Assembly (NCBI GenBank): GCA_964035545.1
Contig: OZ037770.1
Location: 12,780,642-12,844,641 of the forward strand
Length of the DNA: 64,000 nucleotides
Direction: 5' to 3'
Origin: Bugula neritina
Taxonomy: Eukaryota; Bryozoa; Gymnolaemata; Cheilostomatida; Bugulidae
The translations under genes were made by a program, and so were the position numbers. Positions 50,498 to 63,402 of the stretch are shown one piece after another. How positions within the stretch are numbered: the first letter of the stretch is position 1; each line of letters begins with the position of its first letter. The notes under the pieces are model-generated. The model was given only the letters and a program-made list of their open reading frames with translations. It was not told where the DNA came from and made no database searches.

Positions 50498-52951
50498 TCA
50501 AATTCTACGAACTCTACTTTGTATCTCTCATTGTATAGCTTCATCATATAAGGGGCTAACTTTTCCTAAATTCATTAAAATATTTAAAAAAAACTTTAAA
50601 ACTTATATTTTAGCAATTTATAGTAAAAACATGTATAACTAAATAGATTATTTATGTATTTCTTAATTGTGTAAATTTATCCCAAATAATGTGCTTCCAA
50701 TAACACAATAAAATATTGAAAACATTAAAACCATTTTACGCTTACTAATTAAACTTTAATAATATTTCCAAGACTGAAGTATTGCTAAGGAAAATAATTT
50801 TTGCTGCCTACATGGATAGTAAATGACAGACTGTGTTTTGTCAATTTTCTAGTCTCTACAATTCTGTAGTTATAAAAACAAACATGCAGCTTCTAATTAT
50901 TTAGCATTTTGTCATTAAGCATGCATAATTACATTCAAGTATATAGTATGATCCCAATTTGTATTTGCAGTAAATGTAGTTATCCTTCACATGCAACTAC
51001 TGCCCATAGTGCTACAAGCTATGACTGGCCCAAGAAAACTTTGTAAGATTAATTTTGAAGTTGACACAAGTACTTTGTAAAACATAATTCCAACATTTGG
51101 CTATCAAGTTATATAATGGAATACATTTGGACAAAACTTGGGTCTTCAATTTGAAACTCTACAATTTTGTTTACTTTATGCTTCTACCAGAAAGCTTCAG
51201 TTTCTAACTGACAGTTGATAGAAGCTTAAACATTACATCTCAGCATAGTAACAATTATTCGAGTTTGTCATTGTCTGCTTCACAAATAATACTGTAAAGA
51301 TACTTTAGCCAATTGATACAAGCAGATGGTAAAATAATTTAACTCATGTTAATCTGTAGAAGGCATTTAATTAATTTTAAGTACTTTATTCTGAGTTCCA
51401 TAACTTAAACAATAGACAGACTAGTCTGATGGTATTCTCTTGCAGTGTGTGGTCAGACATCTTGAATCTATGAATTTAAAAGTTGGTTGAACTCAATGGT
51501 TTCGGTTTCAAGGTTAATTAATTTGCATTCAAAAGTAGAGGACTTAAAGTTTACCAAATGCTTAAGTTTGTAATCTACCTAGAGAATAATATGTATTTAT
51601 TACATCATGTTTTGATACCAGTAAACCTAGTAAACACAAGGTCATAGGTTCGAGCCCCCACAAAGGTCATTGGTGATGTTAGGAAAAGCATTCAGTCATA
51701 ATTGCTCCTGTGCCCATCTGAATTAGTCTTTAGCCCTATTTAACAAAAACTTTTTTCATCAAGGGTTTCTCACAGGGATAACGACTCTAAACTTTCGTGA
51801 GCTTTTTTTACATAAATTAGTTTCTTAAATCTATTATATGAAAGTAGACTCAACACTATATACATGTACTCTATTAAACAGCATAATTAGCAGCTGAAGT
51901 TCATACAGGCATGTCTATTACATAAGCTTGCAAATGCAGTTTAAAAAAGCATTAGGCCCGTATAGTTTTTGATATCTCTAATGCTTTTTACTATTTTAAG
52001 TTATAGTGAGATTTCAAAAGAAATGTTATATGGATATTTCTACATATTGTTATTATAACATTTCATATCTTTAAAGTTAAATGTGTAGGAGAGCTCAACA
52101 TTATATAGTTTATTGTTTAGTGCATCAAGAGCTACTATATATTATGCTCCAGTTATGATGTGATTTTAACATACCGGTAATTAAATATTTGTTTTCCTTT
52201 ACTTTACTCAATTTAGTTTGCAATTGAATTTTTGTTTGAGTAACTTTTTTTCTTCTATAAAACTTAAATAGCTATTAAATTTACACGAATGATGTTTTAA
52301 ATGAGATTTAATTTTTCAATAAACATTTTCTTTATTGAAGTAAAACATTCTGTTAAAAATATGCTTAGAAAAGTTGACATGTCGAATTATTTTTATCTAA
52401 AAATAAAAATCAAAAATATAAATTTTTAAGGAATTTGCTTTATTTGACACAAATCAATCTGCTATAATATATTTAATAAAACACAAAAGCATAAATTCAG
52501 CAGCAAACATGATAGAAATCAACGTCATTGTCTAAAAAAAGTTGAACTAAAGCAAATTCTACTATATAGATTAACATTTCAATCATGTGGTGCAAGTTAT
52601 AAAGAACTATTGTATAGAAAACAATAAATCACAAAACTGGAAACACTACCATGACAACCTAGGGATATAATCTCTATAGTAGCTGACAAGCAAAACTGTT
52701 TAGAAAAATAGATCAATTGACAAGACAGAAATACTGCAAGAGTAGTAGCATTGAATGTATAATTGCTACTTAAAGCAATTTCATCATACTTAAACACATA
52801 AAATATTATGTAATAAAAATACTATTTAACAAAGGGCACATGTAATAAACGTACAGCTCAGGACAAACTGTTGTAGTTGTTCGGATATTGAAAAAGTGAA
52901 AAGCACACAGAGGTAAACGGATATATTAATGATGAATGGTCAAATTATATT
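50498..52951. other. Intergenic region with a SINE
   Basis: Holds the 3' untranslated regions of two convergent genes and one SINE (51620-51805). Very AT-rich; no supportable exon. Confidence 0.6.
51620..51805 (+). mobile_element. tRNA-derived SINE copy, head partly missing
   Basis: Has GGTTCGAGCCCC, GATGTTAGGAAAAGCATTCA and CAGTCATAATTGCTCCTGTG. Ends near CTCTAAACTTTCGTGAGC. Confidence 0.85.
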
Positions 52952-55410
52952 TCAAGCTCCACCATTTCTTATTGATTTACCTACGCTAGTCTTTTTTCTC
53001 AATTTCATTTTGCAGACTCTACACTTGTAAGAATATTTCCCTCTTCTATTGCACACTACTTTACAGCTTCTCTGCAAGCAAAGGTAAACAAGAAATGGTA
53101 AAAATATGTTATTTATAGGTTAAATGTTGTGAGAATATAACACACTAAAAGTAATTAACATTTAATAATTTTGTTTTTGCTTGATTCTTTATACAAATAT
53201 GGTTAATTTAATCTAAACAACAACTAAATAATAGTCAAAACAGTATAACATAGTTGAACACATATATATATAATAAATATATTTTAAATTTCAAACAAAC
53301 AGTACTACTTAATATAAAATGTGTTAGAAACATCTATCATTTAAAAATAGCTTACAATTTTGCCTCTGGTAGGTATGAAGACAGGGTGGGTTGGAATGGC
53401 ACCGCTCTGGGAGTGCTGGGTCATTTCAGCTGGTACTCTGCAAACATAGTTTCAGTTTATACAAACTTGTTTAATTATTTAAATAAATTAGCCACTTTAG
53501 TGTTCAAAAAGTATTTATTAATACATTATTTATTAATTATTAATGGTTTGTTTATTTATTAATACAAGTTAAAGTTGCATAATCATATTGTCATAATGTG
53601 TCTTATAAATTAGTAAGCATTTTTGCATAGGATAATTAATTTAAATCTAATTTTATTTTGCATTTAATAAATTTGCAGAAAAATTTCCTTCCGTAAAATG
53701 TTTTTAATTTTAAGAAAGGGATTTTAATCTATTAAAAAAAAGATTTCTTCAAATACTATCTCAGATAAAATATTTGAGAAAATGATTAATTTGAAACCCT
53801 ATTTATTTGTAGCTGCAACTTTAATTTATCTTTTAGCTTAAAGCAACAAAAACAACATTCTAATTAAATTTGACCTACATAGCTACTCACAGCTATACCT
53901 AAATGATCTATTTTCTCGTCATAAATCAACCAATAATGCACCGATAGTTGTAAACAATTACACTCATTGGTAAACCCCATCTTGAAATTCTACATTTGCA
54001 GCTATTTAATTCATGATTCACTAAATTTTGTGGGAAGTCCTGGTAAATTCAAAAACCATTGTGTTCTGTTATCAGCTTTAATATCTATTTAACCCACAAC
54101 ATATAATCCTAAGAGTTTAGAGTAGTGTTTGGTTAATAGTCATGTATATGATACAGATTAGGGTTACATTCTTCCCACAGACTTGTCTATCAGTGAACAA
54201 TCGACTCTCAAAGTTCAAATCATTACCTGTGTGGCTAAAACTAGAATATTAGAGGTTTGTTACTATCAGTTTTGAAAGGTAATTTGCTAATAAGAATGCA
54301 GGAATTACAATTGGCATAGGCACACCCATTAACTTATTCAACTTTTAATAGAAAGATCCACTAAGTTTAAAACATAACCTCATTATTTTCCTTTGCTGGA
54401 TTTTTAACTCTATTATTTGAATTCATAATGTTGCTAAAAAATTAACTATATTATAATGTCTATCATAATTTAACTTCTATTTAAGATGTCATTTGTATTA
54501 CAAAAATAATTTAAACAAATGGTATTAAATATTATAATAGGCTGATTAACCTTGTGTTAGACTAGATTTTAGCAGGTATTAAATCCTATTAAAAAAGGTC
54601 ATGAAATGTTTACATGTGTTTTGTAACCACAGTGGACTCTATATATAAATGCAAATCAAAGTAAATTCATGAGGAAAACATATTCTAGCTTACTTTTTTA
54701 CATCCTTGTAGGGGTGAAGGTCATTAGACTCAGTTCTACCATTACGATAGTCTTGGTTCTTGCATCTCACAGCTACATTTGTAAAATTATTTAGTTGAAA
54801 AAAATTATCCAGCATACTTTTCGATTATATAAACTAAGGTATATTTTATCGATTTGCTAAATTCAACCAATCAATAAGAAGCTAACAAATGCACCAATAG
54901 CAACAATAAGCCATATTATATGGTTTGGAATAAATGAATTTAAATTTAAGCAACCAAAAAATATTGTTTTTTGTTTTCTGCAACAGTGTGATCTTAAAAA
55001 AATTCAATGTGTTTATATAATTTCAATAACAATCATTGATAAGAAAAAAATATTACGTCATTTTTAATAATTTTAGTTAAGAAAATATTGAACTATATTA
55101 TTACTACATGTACATAATTAAGTTTCATAAAAGAATCAATAAAATACATTATTTATGTAGCATCATAGTCTATAGTCATTTTTAAACAATATCTTTTGTT
55201 TACGCTTTCCTAAAATATCTGTAAAAATTCTCAAAGCTAAAGCAGCCTGCAATGCTAACCAATGCATAACTAATAATATTATGCCATATAATAAATGGTG
55301 CATATAAAAGAAGTTGTTAAAAAATAAAAAAAATATAGAATTATATTTCATTTACCTGATATTAGGAGTAGAGAAAGTAGGCCTAAACATATCATTAGTT
55401 TGCATCCCAT
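52952..55410 (-). CDS. Small secreted cationic cysteine-containing peptide precursor
   Basis: Four coding exons join in phase to 111 residues: 55410-55356, 54772-54694, 53437-53356 and 53071-52952 (stop TGA). The N-terminus MGCKLMICLGLLSLLLISG is a clear signal peptide. A mid-part without cysteines except VRCKN follows (TESNDLHPYKDVK, TQHSQSGAIPTHPVFIPTRG). The C-terminal 39 residues are strongly basic, with cysteines in the order C-x3-C-x9-C-x2-C within RSCKVVCNRRGKYSYKC and RVC. The size, charge and cysteine spacing would fit an antimicrobial or signalling peptide; I recognise no family. A TATA box and a non-coding first exon lie upstream, as expected for a highly expressed tissue-specific gene. 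Exons are short, so boundaries rest on splice sites and phase only. Confidence 0.7.
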
Positions 55411-55411
55411 T

Positions 55412-55711
55412 TCTGTAAAGATACAATCGCAAGAACTATGCAACAGCCAGTTTTTTAGAACATGATGCAACCTACTAGAATTGTTTGTTTATGCAATAAG
55501 TAATACAAACCATAAAAATATACAATATATTCTAACAACCTACAATGCTATAAGTATTTATGAAAAAATCATTCAAAATAATACTTTCAAGTTCAACCTG
55601 TAATTCCGTGAAAATTGCAATACTTACTGGAAAATGAAGTCAACTCTAGCTAAGTGATCTCACTTGTCTGTTTAAAGTGTTGCATCTAAATAACTCTCTC
55701 ACCTTTATATA
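55412..55711 (-). promoter_or_regulatory. TATA box and non-coding first exon of the secreted peptide gene
   Basis: TATATAAA on the - strand (55711-55704) is followed by an untranslated exon of about 45 nt ending at the donor CCA|GTAAGT (exon end 55628). The acceptor CTTTACAG joins to the coding exon two bases before the ATG (55412). Confidence 0.55.
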
Positions 55712-56108
55712 CATCCAAACGGCAAGAACTCTCACCAATAATCCCTGGAGATGGATGCTTTAAATAAATCTCTCAAACTTCATTGGTTCAGTTTATACGC
55801 AAATCTTCTTGTTTATGGGAGACTTCTGCTAGTGATTATTTCCCTAAATTTCACTTTAAACTAATTACTAATAGTTGGTGGTTTAAGAAAGGGATCATGT
55901 TTTAAATAAGGGACCAGTAATTAGGACCACCTATTGATTTAGAATTAACAAACATGGAACAGGAGATTCAAATTATTATAGAAGCCACTCTTCCTACACG
56001 TGGCACTAATTTTATATCAATCTCCAGCGGTTGAGGTAATCTGAAAGACTTTAGTTATATGAAAAATGAGAAAAGTTGCTTTAAATGTTAATATAGTCAT
56101 TGTTAGAA

Positions 56109-56282
56109 AGCAGCCATAATGTAGTGGGTAAAATGCATGCTGGCCTAACAAATACTAGGTCAGTGGTGATATTAGGGAGAGCATTCAGTCAAACGTGTTT
56201 TCCGCTATAATTGAATGCAAGTCCTTATAGCTTGATTTAACACAAGTGTAACAAATTTTAAGGCTTATAGTCTACAAATTTT
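56109..56282 (+). mobile_element. Diverged tRNA-derived SINE copy
   Basis: Head-like AGCCATAATGTAGTGGGTAA and body GTGATATTAGGGAGAGCATT, tail TATAGTCTACAAA. Confidence 0.7.
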
Positions 56283-57899
56283 TATTTCTATTATAATAAT
56301 TACTAAACAAATCGCCTCATATGCTGAGTCTTACTATTTCAATTGCTAGTATCTTTTAGACATAAAATTGAAGGCAAAGCCTTAATTTCCTTAATATTGT
56401 TTATAAATTCAGGTGTAATTATAACATATTTGTATAGCAGAAGTAGTGAGCTTACCATTACATGATGAATCAAGGTAGATGTAAAATAATAGAATAAATA
56501 AAGTTTAAAAATAGATTTTAAAAACCAGGCAGCTGTATATTAGTGTAGAATAATTAGGTATGTTATAATTACTTAAATACGGAAATACCGGAAAGAAGCA
56601 GCTTCAAAGGATTTCCTGCATTATAAAGTAATTAGTGATTCAAGTTAAAACAGTAATTTAGTTTTACGTTTCTCATACGTAGATACTGCTATAGTAATGC
56701 AAACAGGAATTTTAATTTAAAACTAATAGAAGAATAATCCTTATTGTATTAGAAATTTAATTAAATCATTATGGTAATCCTTATAAACAATTTAAATAAA
56801 ATCAATCATATTTATTTTAAACCTCTACTTAGTCAACAAACTCTGGTAATCATATTCCCTCCTTCTCTCCATCATCGGTGCCATCTGTTTGCAGTGACGG
56901 GAGAAAATATAGTAAAATAAATTCTGTAAACACGGTTTTAGCTACATGCGCAATGTTGTTTTGCAAAACTTTTAACCCAAACAACTTTCAAACTAAACAA
57001 CTTGAAAATTTGTGAGAATGATTAAAATCTAGGTCAAAAAAGCAAAAATATGCTACAAATATCAGTTTTTTTTATAAATTTCAAAGCATATTAGCTGCTG
57101 TAGCTAATAACCGCAGTTTTGAGGTAAATAAGATGGCTTCAAATGAACTATTCTAATAACCAAAACTTCTTACATATTAGTTTTACAGAGTAATTGTAGA
57201 AAGCCAGTTAATACATTAGGCTAATAATTTAATAAAATTACTATTATTTAAGAACTTTTTCAAGCATATGTTATGAAGATTCTAGATTATAGACGTTCAG
57301 AGAAAAGTCCTGGTAATAAGTCTCATAGCAAACTAATTCACAGGGTAGTGTTTTCTTTTTTTGAGTAAAAGTATACGTGAAGCCTGCAACTTATAAACTT
57401 TTGCTGTCCTGAGTTTTAAGAGAGTATATAGCAAGTATATTCTCCAAGACTAAGTAAATTTTTTAAATAAATGAGTAAACATAACCTAATCACATTAAAG
57501 TGATTTCATAGAAGTTTTTCTATAACCTGGGGGCCATTCATCCAGCTAACATACCATAGAGTAAGTCATCCATACATTGAATATTTAATGCTTGCTTTTC
57601 TACTGCCAAACTACAAATCAGTTTCATTGCTTAAACTTCCATTACGGGTACTAATATTTCTTCAGATGAGAGTCTCTTAGATAACAAATTTGAATCACAA
57701 TAATTGGCAATGTCAAGGAGAGCCCAGGGTTGGATAATTCCATCTTGAGAAAATTGGGTCATTCACCCACTTAATAACCAATAGGGGTTTTCACAGCAAT
57801 GAAGATTTGAAACAAACATGGATTTTATTTACTAATATTGTTTTTGGTTTAAAAGGTCTCTCCTTTTTGAACCTAATTAAGATAAGCTTACAGGTCAAT

Positions 57900-58100
57900 A
57901 AAGAGCAGTAAACACTGGCCTAGTAAACATGAGGTTAGTTGTAGGTTAAACACCAGCTGCGATGTTTATATGAAGAGCATCTAACCATAACTACTTCTGT
58001 GCCACATACGAATATGTCCTTAGCTAGATTTAGAAAAAACCCTTTTCAACAGATGTTCTCATGGGGATAGTGACTATAAACTTGCGTAAGCATTTTATGG
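57900..58100 (+). mobile_element. Diverged tRNA-derived SINE copy
   Basis: CTAGTAAACATGAGGTTAG, GAAGAGCATCTAACCATAAC and tail GATAGTGACTATAAACTTGC identify it. Confidence 0.75.
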
Positions 58101-58600
58101 GTCATTAGAAAATCATATTTTTTTTATTGGTTTTTGCTAAATTAGAAAAGGAAAACATTATTTATTGATAAAAAATATCTTCTGTTATGCAATTTTATAA
58201 GTTAATGTAGTAACAAGCATCCTGTTTCTAACATACAGATATATTAGTTTTTAAATTTGTTATTTATAAAACAAATATTGCTTTTCTACAATTATTTATT
58301 ATTACTTTAAAAATATAATTATTTTCACAAACAAAACATGAAAACAATCAAAAAATTGGATAATTAAACTGATGAGACATTCAAATGTTTAAATTGTAAC
58401 TTAAAAATGTTTTATGCATTTATCTCAATGATTTTAACTTTTCTTTAGATGAATTGGAATTTACGTTTAGTGCAAGCAAAATTTTAGTGGAATTTAAGAA
58501 AGTTCTTTGTTAACAAAAATGTTTAACTATGAATGGAAAATTATAAGAAGTGTTAAAAGCTGTAAAGCTTTCAAAGTATAATGGATTTATCAGCTTGATA

Positions 58601-59866
58601 ATGGGATGCTGTTTTGGTGAGTGACCCATAGTTAATCTCTGAGTATGTTTCAATATGTTTTTTTAAAAAAGTTATAAAAGTTTAAAGTAATTAAAAGTAC
58701 ACTAACCATTCTGTTACTAAAAATATTGGTAAACATTTCAAGCATCATTCGATGGGAACTAAGGAACATAATTTTGTAGGCGTGTACCATTAGTATTATT
58801 ATTTCATTATGTAATACTATTATCAAATAATTAATTTTTAATTTGATAAAGACTTGGCAAAGTTTGAGGCACAAACTGAAACCTAAGCACAAACAAGATA
58901 AACATTTAATTAATAAACAGTATATTAATTATATAAAAACAAAACCATCACTTCTTACACATTTTATTATATATGCAAATATTTTGTTAGAATATTCATA
59001 TAGATAAGCTGGTTACTAACCAAAAATTGAATGTGTTAACTTAGTTAAGAAATTTTCTATATATTTGAGTTGGGGGTGATTGAGCACACTTTAGCTTGGG
59101 AATTTTTAAGTTTCGAGCTGCTTACAAAAAAATTCTTTTGTTGAAACATGCGAAAACACTTTATAGAGACTGAAGCTATTTGTAGGCAAGTCAGAAAGGC
59201 CACCCGCCTATAACGGTTTGTACCCTGGGCAGGGGACAGGGGTGGCTCCCCCACCTGCTGGTCCCTATGGCTATCCTGCACTACCGCCTCCACCTCCAGG
59301 TTACATGTACGGCCAGAGGCCAATAGATGATGGAACTGAAAACATGCAACTTGCTGCTATTGCAGGTATATATTATCAGTATATATTATATTTTTTCATT
59401 TAGTTATTTTTTCTCACCTATTGTACTCAGCCTATATATTTCTTTATTTATATACTTGTATATTTATTTATATAATATTTGTTTATATGCACACTGAATA
59501 TTGAACTATGTTTTAGCACATATTTTTTTAAACTATTACTGCACAAGTGTGCTTTACACTTTCTATGCTTTAAGCTAGAGGTGTCATCCCGGATAGCCGT
59601 TTCTCAGTTAGACGCTATTTTTTTACGCTTTCTATGCTAAGCTATACACCCTATTATACATTTTATTATGCCACGATGATGGCCAATTTTCTATATGATA
59701 TGAATATTTGCTATCATATTATTTTACTGTCATGATATAAACTGTTTATAAAAACTAATCATTTATAGGAGGAGCATTAGGAATGGCAGTTGGCGGAGGC
59801 AGTTTAATGGGTGGCCAAGAAATACTCGGAGGGTTTGGCCATCTGGGTCCGAGAGTTGGCATATAA
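58601..59866 (+). CDS. Small Pro/Gly-rich protein with predicted N-terminal lipid anchor (MGCC)
   Basis: Three exons join in phase: 58601-58616, 59186-59365 and 59769-59866 (stop TAA), giving 97 residues. The N-terminus MGCCFGK has Gly2 for myristoylation and Cys3-Cys4 for palmitoylation, so the product is probably tethered to the inner face of a membrane. Next comes PPAYNG (a PPxY motif), then a Pro/Gly/Tyr-rich part (PYGYPALPPPPPGYMYG), NMQLAAIAGG, and a Gly-rich end with GGALGMAVGGGSLMGG. The first coding exon is only 16 nt, so it rests on the donor TTTTG|GTGAGT and the exact phase fit. Without it the protein would lack a start nearby. AATAAA near 59910 is the poly(A) signal. The overall style resembles XYPPX and glycine-rich proteins, but no family is certain. 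Confidence 0.65.
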
Positions 59867-60707
59867 CATGAAGCACTTTACAGAAATCTCAATCACTGCA
59901 GGAGTTGTAAAATAAACTGTCAACTGTCACTCATTAGCAGGTGGCAGAAGTGTTTTAAAATTCTTTGTATCAATTGTACGACCTTTTGAACTTTTCTTTT
60001 TTTTGCATACTGACCTTAAAGTAATCGAAGCAAATTAAATTAGAATGGGATTAAGCCAAATTCAAACTCTCATGCTAAGTACTTACAAGAAATTAGAATG
60101 AAAAAATTAGGTAATCCCTGTTAACGTTTCTAATCACACAATACCAGGATAAAACTAATCTATTAATCTAACAAAGTTTTCCCAGCCAAACCCAAATTAA
60201 ATGAATAGATTTGTCGAAAAGCTTAATGAAAAGATGTTGAGCTCTTCTTTATAACTGATATATTTGACCTCACTTAAGCCACAGTACTAGTCAATATAGT
60301 AATTGTTGTCTGCTGTGGAATCTGGTTTATTCTTTAGATAGAACTCAGCTAGTCAAACTGCTCAAACCTAAAGTATAAAGTTCTCCTCTATTCTCTTAAT
60401 AATAAGTAGAATAATAAAAACATGACTAGGTTGCTTAACCTTGACCTCAGAGTCAGGTTATACAAACTATAAAGTAGTTACATAGTAGCCTAAATAAGCA
60501 GAAATATAGTACAAAGTGTGTCAACAATTACTTTAAAGTATTTAGTGAACCATATGAAGTGGAAATTTGAAGTCAATTATACTCTAGGCCAAAGTTATTA
60601 TTTTGTTATGAGAAAAAGATTTAATTTGAAATAAACTTTGATTAAAAACAAAATATAATAGCACATGTGTTGAAGTCGAAATTTCTTGTAATATTCTATC
60701 AAGAAAG
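59867..60707. other. Convergent intergenic region
   Basis: 3' untranslated regions of the MGCC gene and the FN3 receptor gene; no other feature seen. Confidence 0.55.
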
Positions 60708-63402
60708 TTAGTGGCTTTTTTTTCCACCTTTTCCACCTTTCCCACTTTTCGAAGCCTTTTTTATTTTTTTCTTTAGTGTTGGCGCCGTGACTTTTTGTGG
60801 TTTTCTGTCCGTCACGTACATAGAAGATGGCGCCATGTGAAGGGATGGTAGCTTCTTTAAAGAGTTTACATCGTCAACATCATTTATTTCTACATTATCA
60901 GCTTTATCTAGCTGATAATCAAAGTCCCGTTCAGGATCTACATGTATGTTGGGTGCCTTAGCAGGCTGTTCAACAAGAGTACTCTTCTTTGAGGCCATAG
61001 ATTTTTTGCTACCCATTTTTCGAGGTTTTTGCTTCGAGCTTTTGGATCCGGGTGGATCCGTTTTGGACGACGCCCGCTGCTCGGCAACTAATTGGAGCGT
61101 AGCATATTCCACGGGATTCTCGTTCAGCTTTTTGGAATAGTTGTCGGTAGCTTGGTAGACATGCTCTTCTACAAGCGGCTTAGAGGGATCTCCTAAATTA
61201 ACTTTTGAAACTTCAGAATATTCCTTACGATGGTTTTTCTTAGCTTTTGCAGAAACTGGTCGTTCAGCAATGGTTGAAATGGCTGAAATTTGACGTTTTC
61301 CAAAAGACTTGCCTGGTTCAAATGATGAGTTAACCTGTGAAAACATTGATGCTTGAGATCTCTCATTATAGCCTTTTACTAAAGTAACCGCACTTTCAAT
61401 GAGCCGTTTAAGTTTCGCAGTTTTCGCTTTTTGTCTTCTTGATATTTTTCTGCAAAAGAAACACCAGAATTCTTATCATGTTATATAAGCTATGTTTTTA
61501 TCTGCTCATGCGTGTTGCAAACAAAGTAATACTGCAGCAAGTTTAGAATAAAGTAAATACAGTATATTACTATATTATTATATTATACTAATATATTATG
61601 TTATATTACTATATTATTATATTATATTACCATATTTATATATTACTATATTACTATACTCACTTTCTATAAAAGGCTACAGCTACTGCTATGCAGATGA
61701 TACCGATCCCACTCAATGTAAGAAGAGTGGTCAGTCGAGTGGTGACTAAAAATAAAATACCATAATATCAGTTAGAAGTTGCCTTCTCTCTTGGATGCTT
61801 CATGATATACATCTTTAATGTATCATACAATATTATATATACATATCACTATGTTATACATTGCTACAATATGACTAACCTATTATAATCAACATTAAAC
61901 AATTATGGCACTCAATTTGCATATATGACAATTTATGGAACACCACAAGCACAAGCAATGTGATAAATGACCATCATATTTATCTACATTAGTACAAGAT
62001 AATATATACTTTCAAAACAAGAAAAATGATAATTTTTAAAAAGAAATAAATTTATTATTTATTTTAAAATGTGAGATTAAAACAGAGATGATAAAGTTTT
62101 CCAATTCTCACTTGCATATTTTAAATCAAACTAAAAAAAGTAAAACTATACAGCAGTTAAAATATCTCAGCATTTAACAATAACTATCTTGGTTATTATT
62201 TTTTGTTCTGTTTCAAAAATTTTGCAATTTTTCATAGAGTTTGATAAATTTTGAGCACATGTTATAATGAAAACTACTTTATCTATAACAATGGAAACTG
62301 GTCATACTAAAAGCTACTTACAGTGGAAAATGAAGTATTCCCTTTTAAAAATACTCTTGGATCTTTTTTTTGAGGCTTCAGAGTACGTCCAGACTTCAAA
62401 TGTGTAGGTGACTTTACTCTGGAGATCTTTCCACTCATACTCGCCTTTATCAATTGGCAAATACTACAGTGAGTAAAAATTTCAGTTTAGTTTTAAATAC
62501 AGTAAACAGCCACTGTTGATATCACAAAGAAAATTATTTTTTAGAAAAACAATTACCTACAAGAGAGATTAGATTAATCTTGAAAACACAGTATGTGAGA
62601 TTAAAAATTAGGAAAATACATTTTTGACTAGATTATAAAGTAAGTATAGGTGCTATTTTCTCACAGTTATAGCGTGCTTATGCAAATATAAATTAATAGG
62701 AGATAATAATTATAATGTTGTAGAAAATGCGGGCATTTTTATGTCTGCTGTTAATTAAACAACTATAAAACCTTTAATCACATATAGTGATTATAGTTTT
62801 AATATTCAGTGTTATTATAAAAATATACTACATTATTAAGTTATGTTGTTTATGGTATATACTGTATTGCATCGTATTACATAACTTACAAGTTTTTTGA
62901 CCTCAGTAATCACAACAGAGTTTTGGCCAAATTTGAAACAAAATAGCGTACAACAACTTTTAGAGGACTTTTATTCAAGTGGAATAAACTATTTGATCAA
63001 AATGGTCCAATAATATTTTTACACAAAAACATAAACAATAGGCCAGCAAGGGATAAACTGTTACATAAATAACAGTTGTTATTAAACATCACCCATGGTG
63101 TGAAATAGTTAGAGTTTCAACACGGGCCATTGGTGATGTTAGGAATTGCATTCAGTGATCACAGTATCCTTTTTGTCATAAAACCATTTTCATCAGTGAC
63201 TCACACAAGGATAACGACTATATAAACACATGTGAGTTTCTACAATTATGACGCATGAAACTGACCGTTAAACATCCCTCATAGTCATTGCAAGTGGTCA
63301 CCAAATAATCAAACTGATTGACTACTGCCGAGTATAATGTCCAGCTCATTATAACCCTTCCTCCATCGACCCTGAAATTCAACTCCTTTGGTGGAAGTGG
63401 CT
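60708..63402 (-). CDS. Single-pass receptor-like protein with FN3 domain, C-terminal part (gene continues beyond the right edge)
   Basis: Four exons in phase: 63402-63266, 62463-62322, 61745-61664 and 61449-60708 (stop). The first two encode one fibronectin type III domain: PLPPKELNFRV, MSWTL and FDYLVTTC in the first half, EYEWKDL and VTYTFEVWTYSEASKKRSK in the second. The third holds a membrane segment, LLTLSGIGIICIAVAVAFY, followed by RKKISRRQKAK as stop-transfer. The tail (about 245 residues) is hydrophilic and has no kinase or phosphatase domain. It carries VEYATL, an ITIM-like [VIL]xYxx[LV] motif, and ends in a Lys/Gly-rich stretch (KKKIKKASKSGKGGKGGKK). The ectodomain N-terminus and signal peptide lie off the window. 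Family not identified. An adhesion or inhibitory-type receptor is possible. Confidence 0.82.
61555..61660. repeat. ATATTACTATATT-type AT repeat
   Basis: About 100 bp of ATATTATATTACTATATTA words beside the donor of the exon at 61664. Confidence 0.7.
63105..63238 (+). mobile_element. Diverged tRNA-derived SINE fragment
   Basis: Retains GGCCATTGGTGATGTTAGGA, GCATTCAGT and a GATAACGACTATATAAAC tail. Confidence 0.65.

Larger units (their letters stand above)
55712..58600. other. Intergenic region between divergent small genes
   Basis: Very AT-rich, with two diverged SINE copies (56109-56280, 57903-58098). No exon was supported. Confidence 0.55.

Noticed and set aside
56850-56905. Possible exon (reading MAPMMERRREYDYQSLLTK on the - strand)
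   Set aside because: No convincing splice partners or neighbouring exons; short frame in AT-rich DNA.
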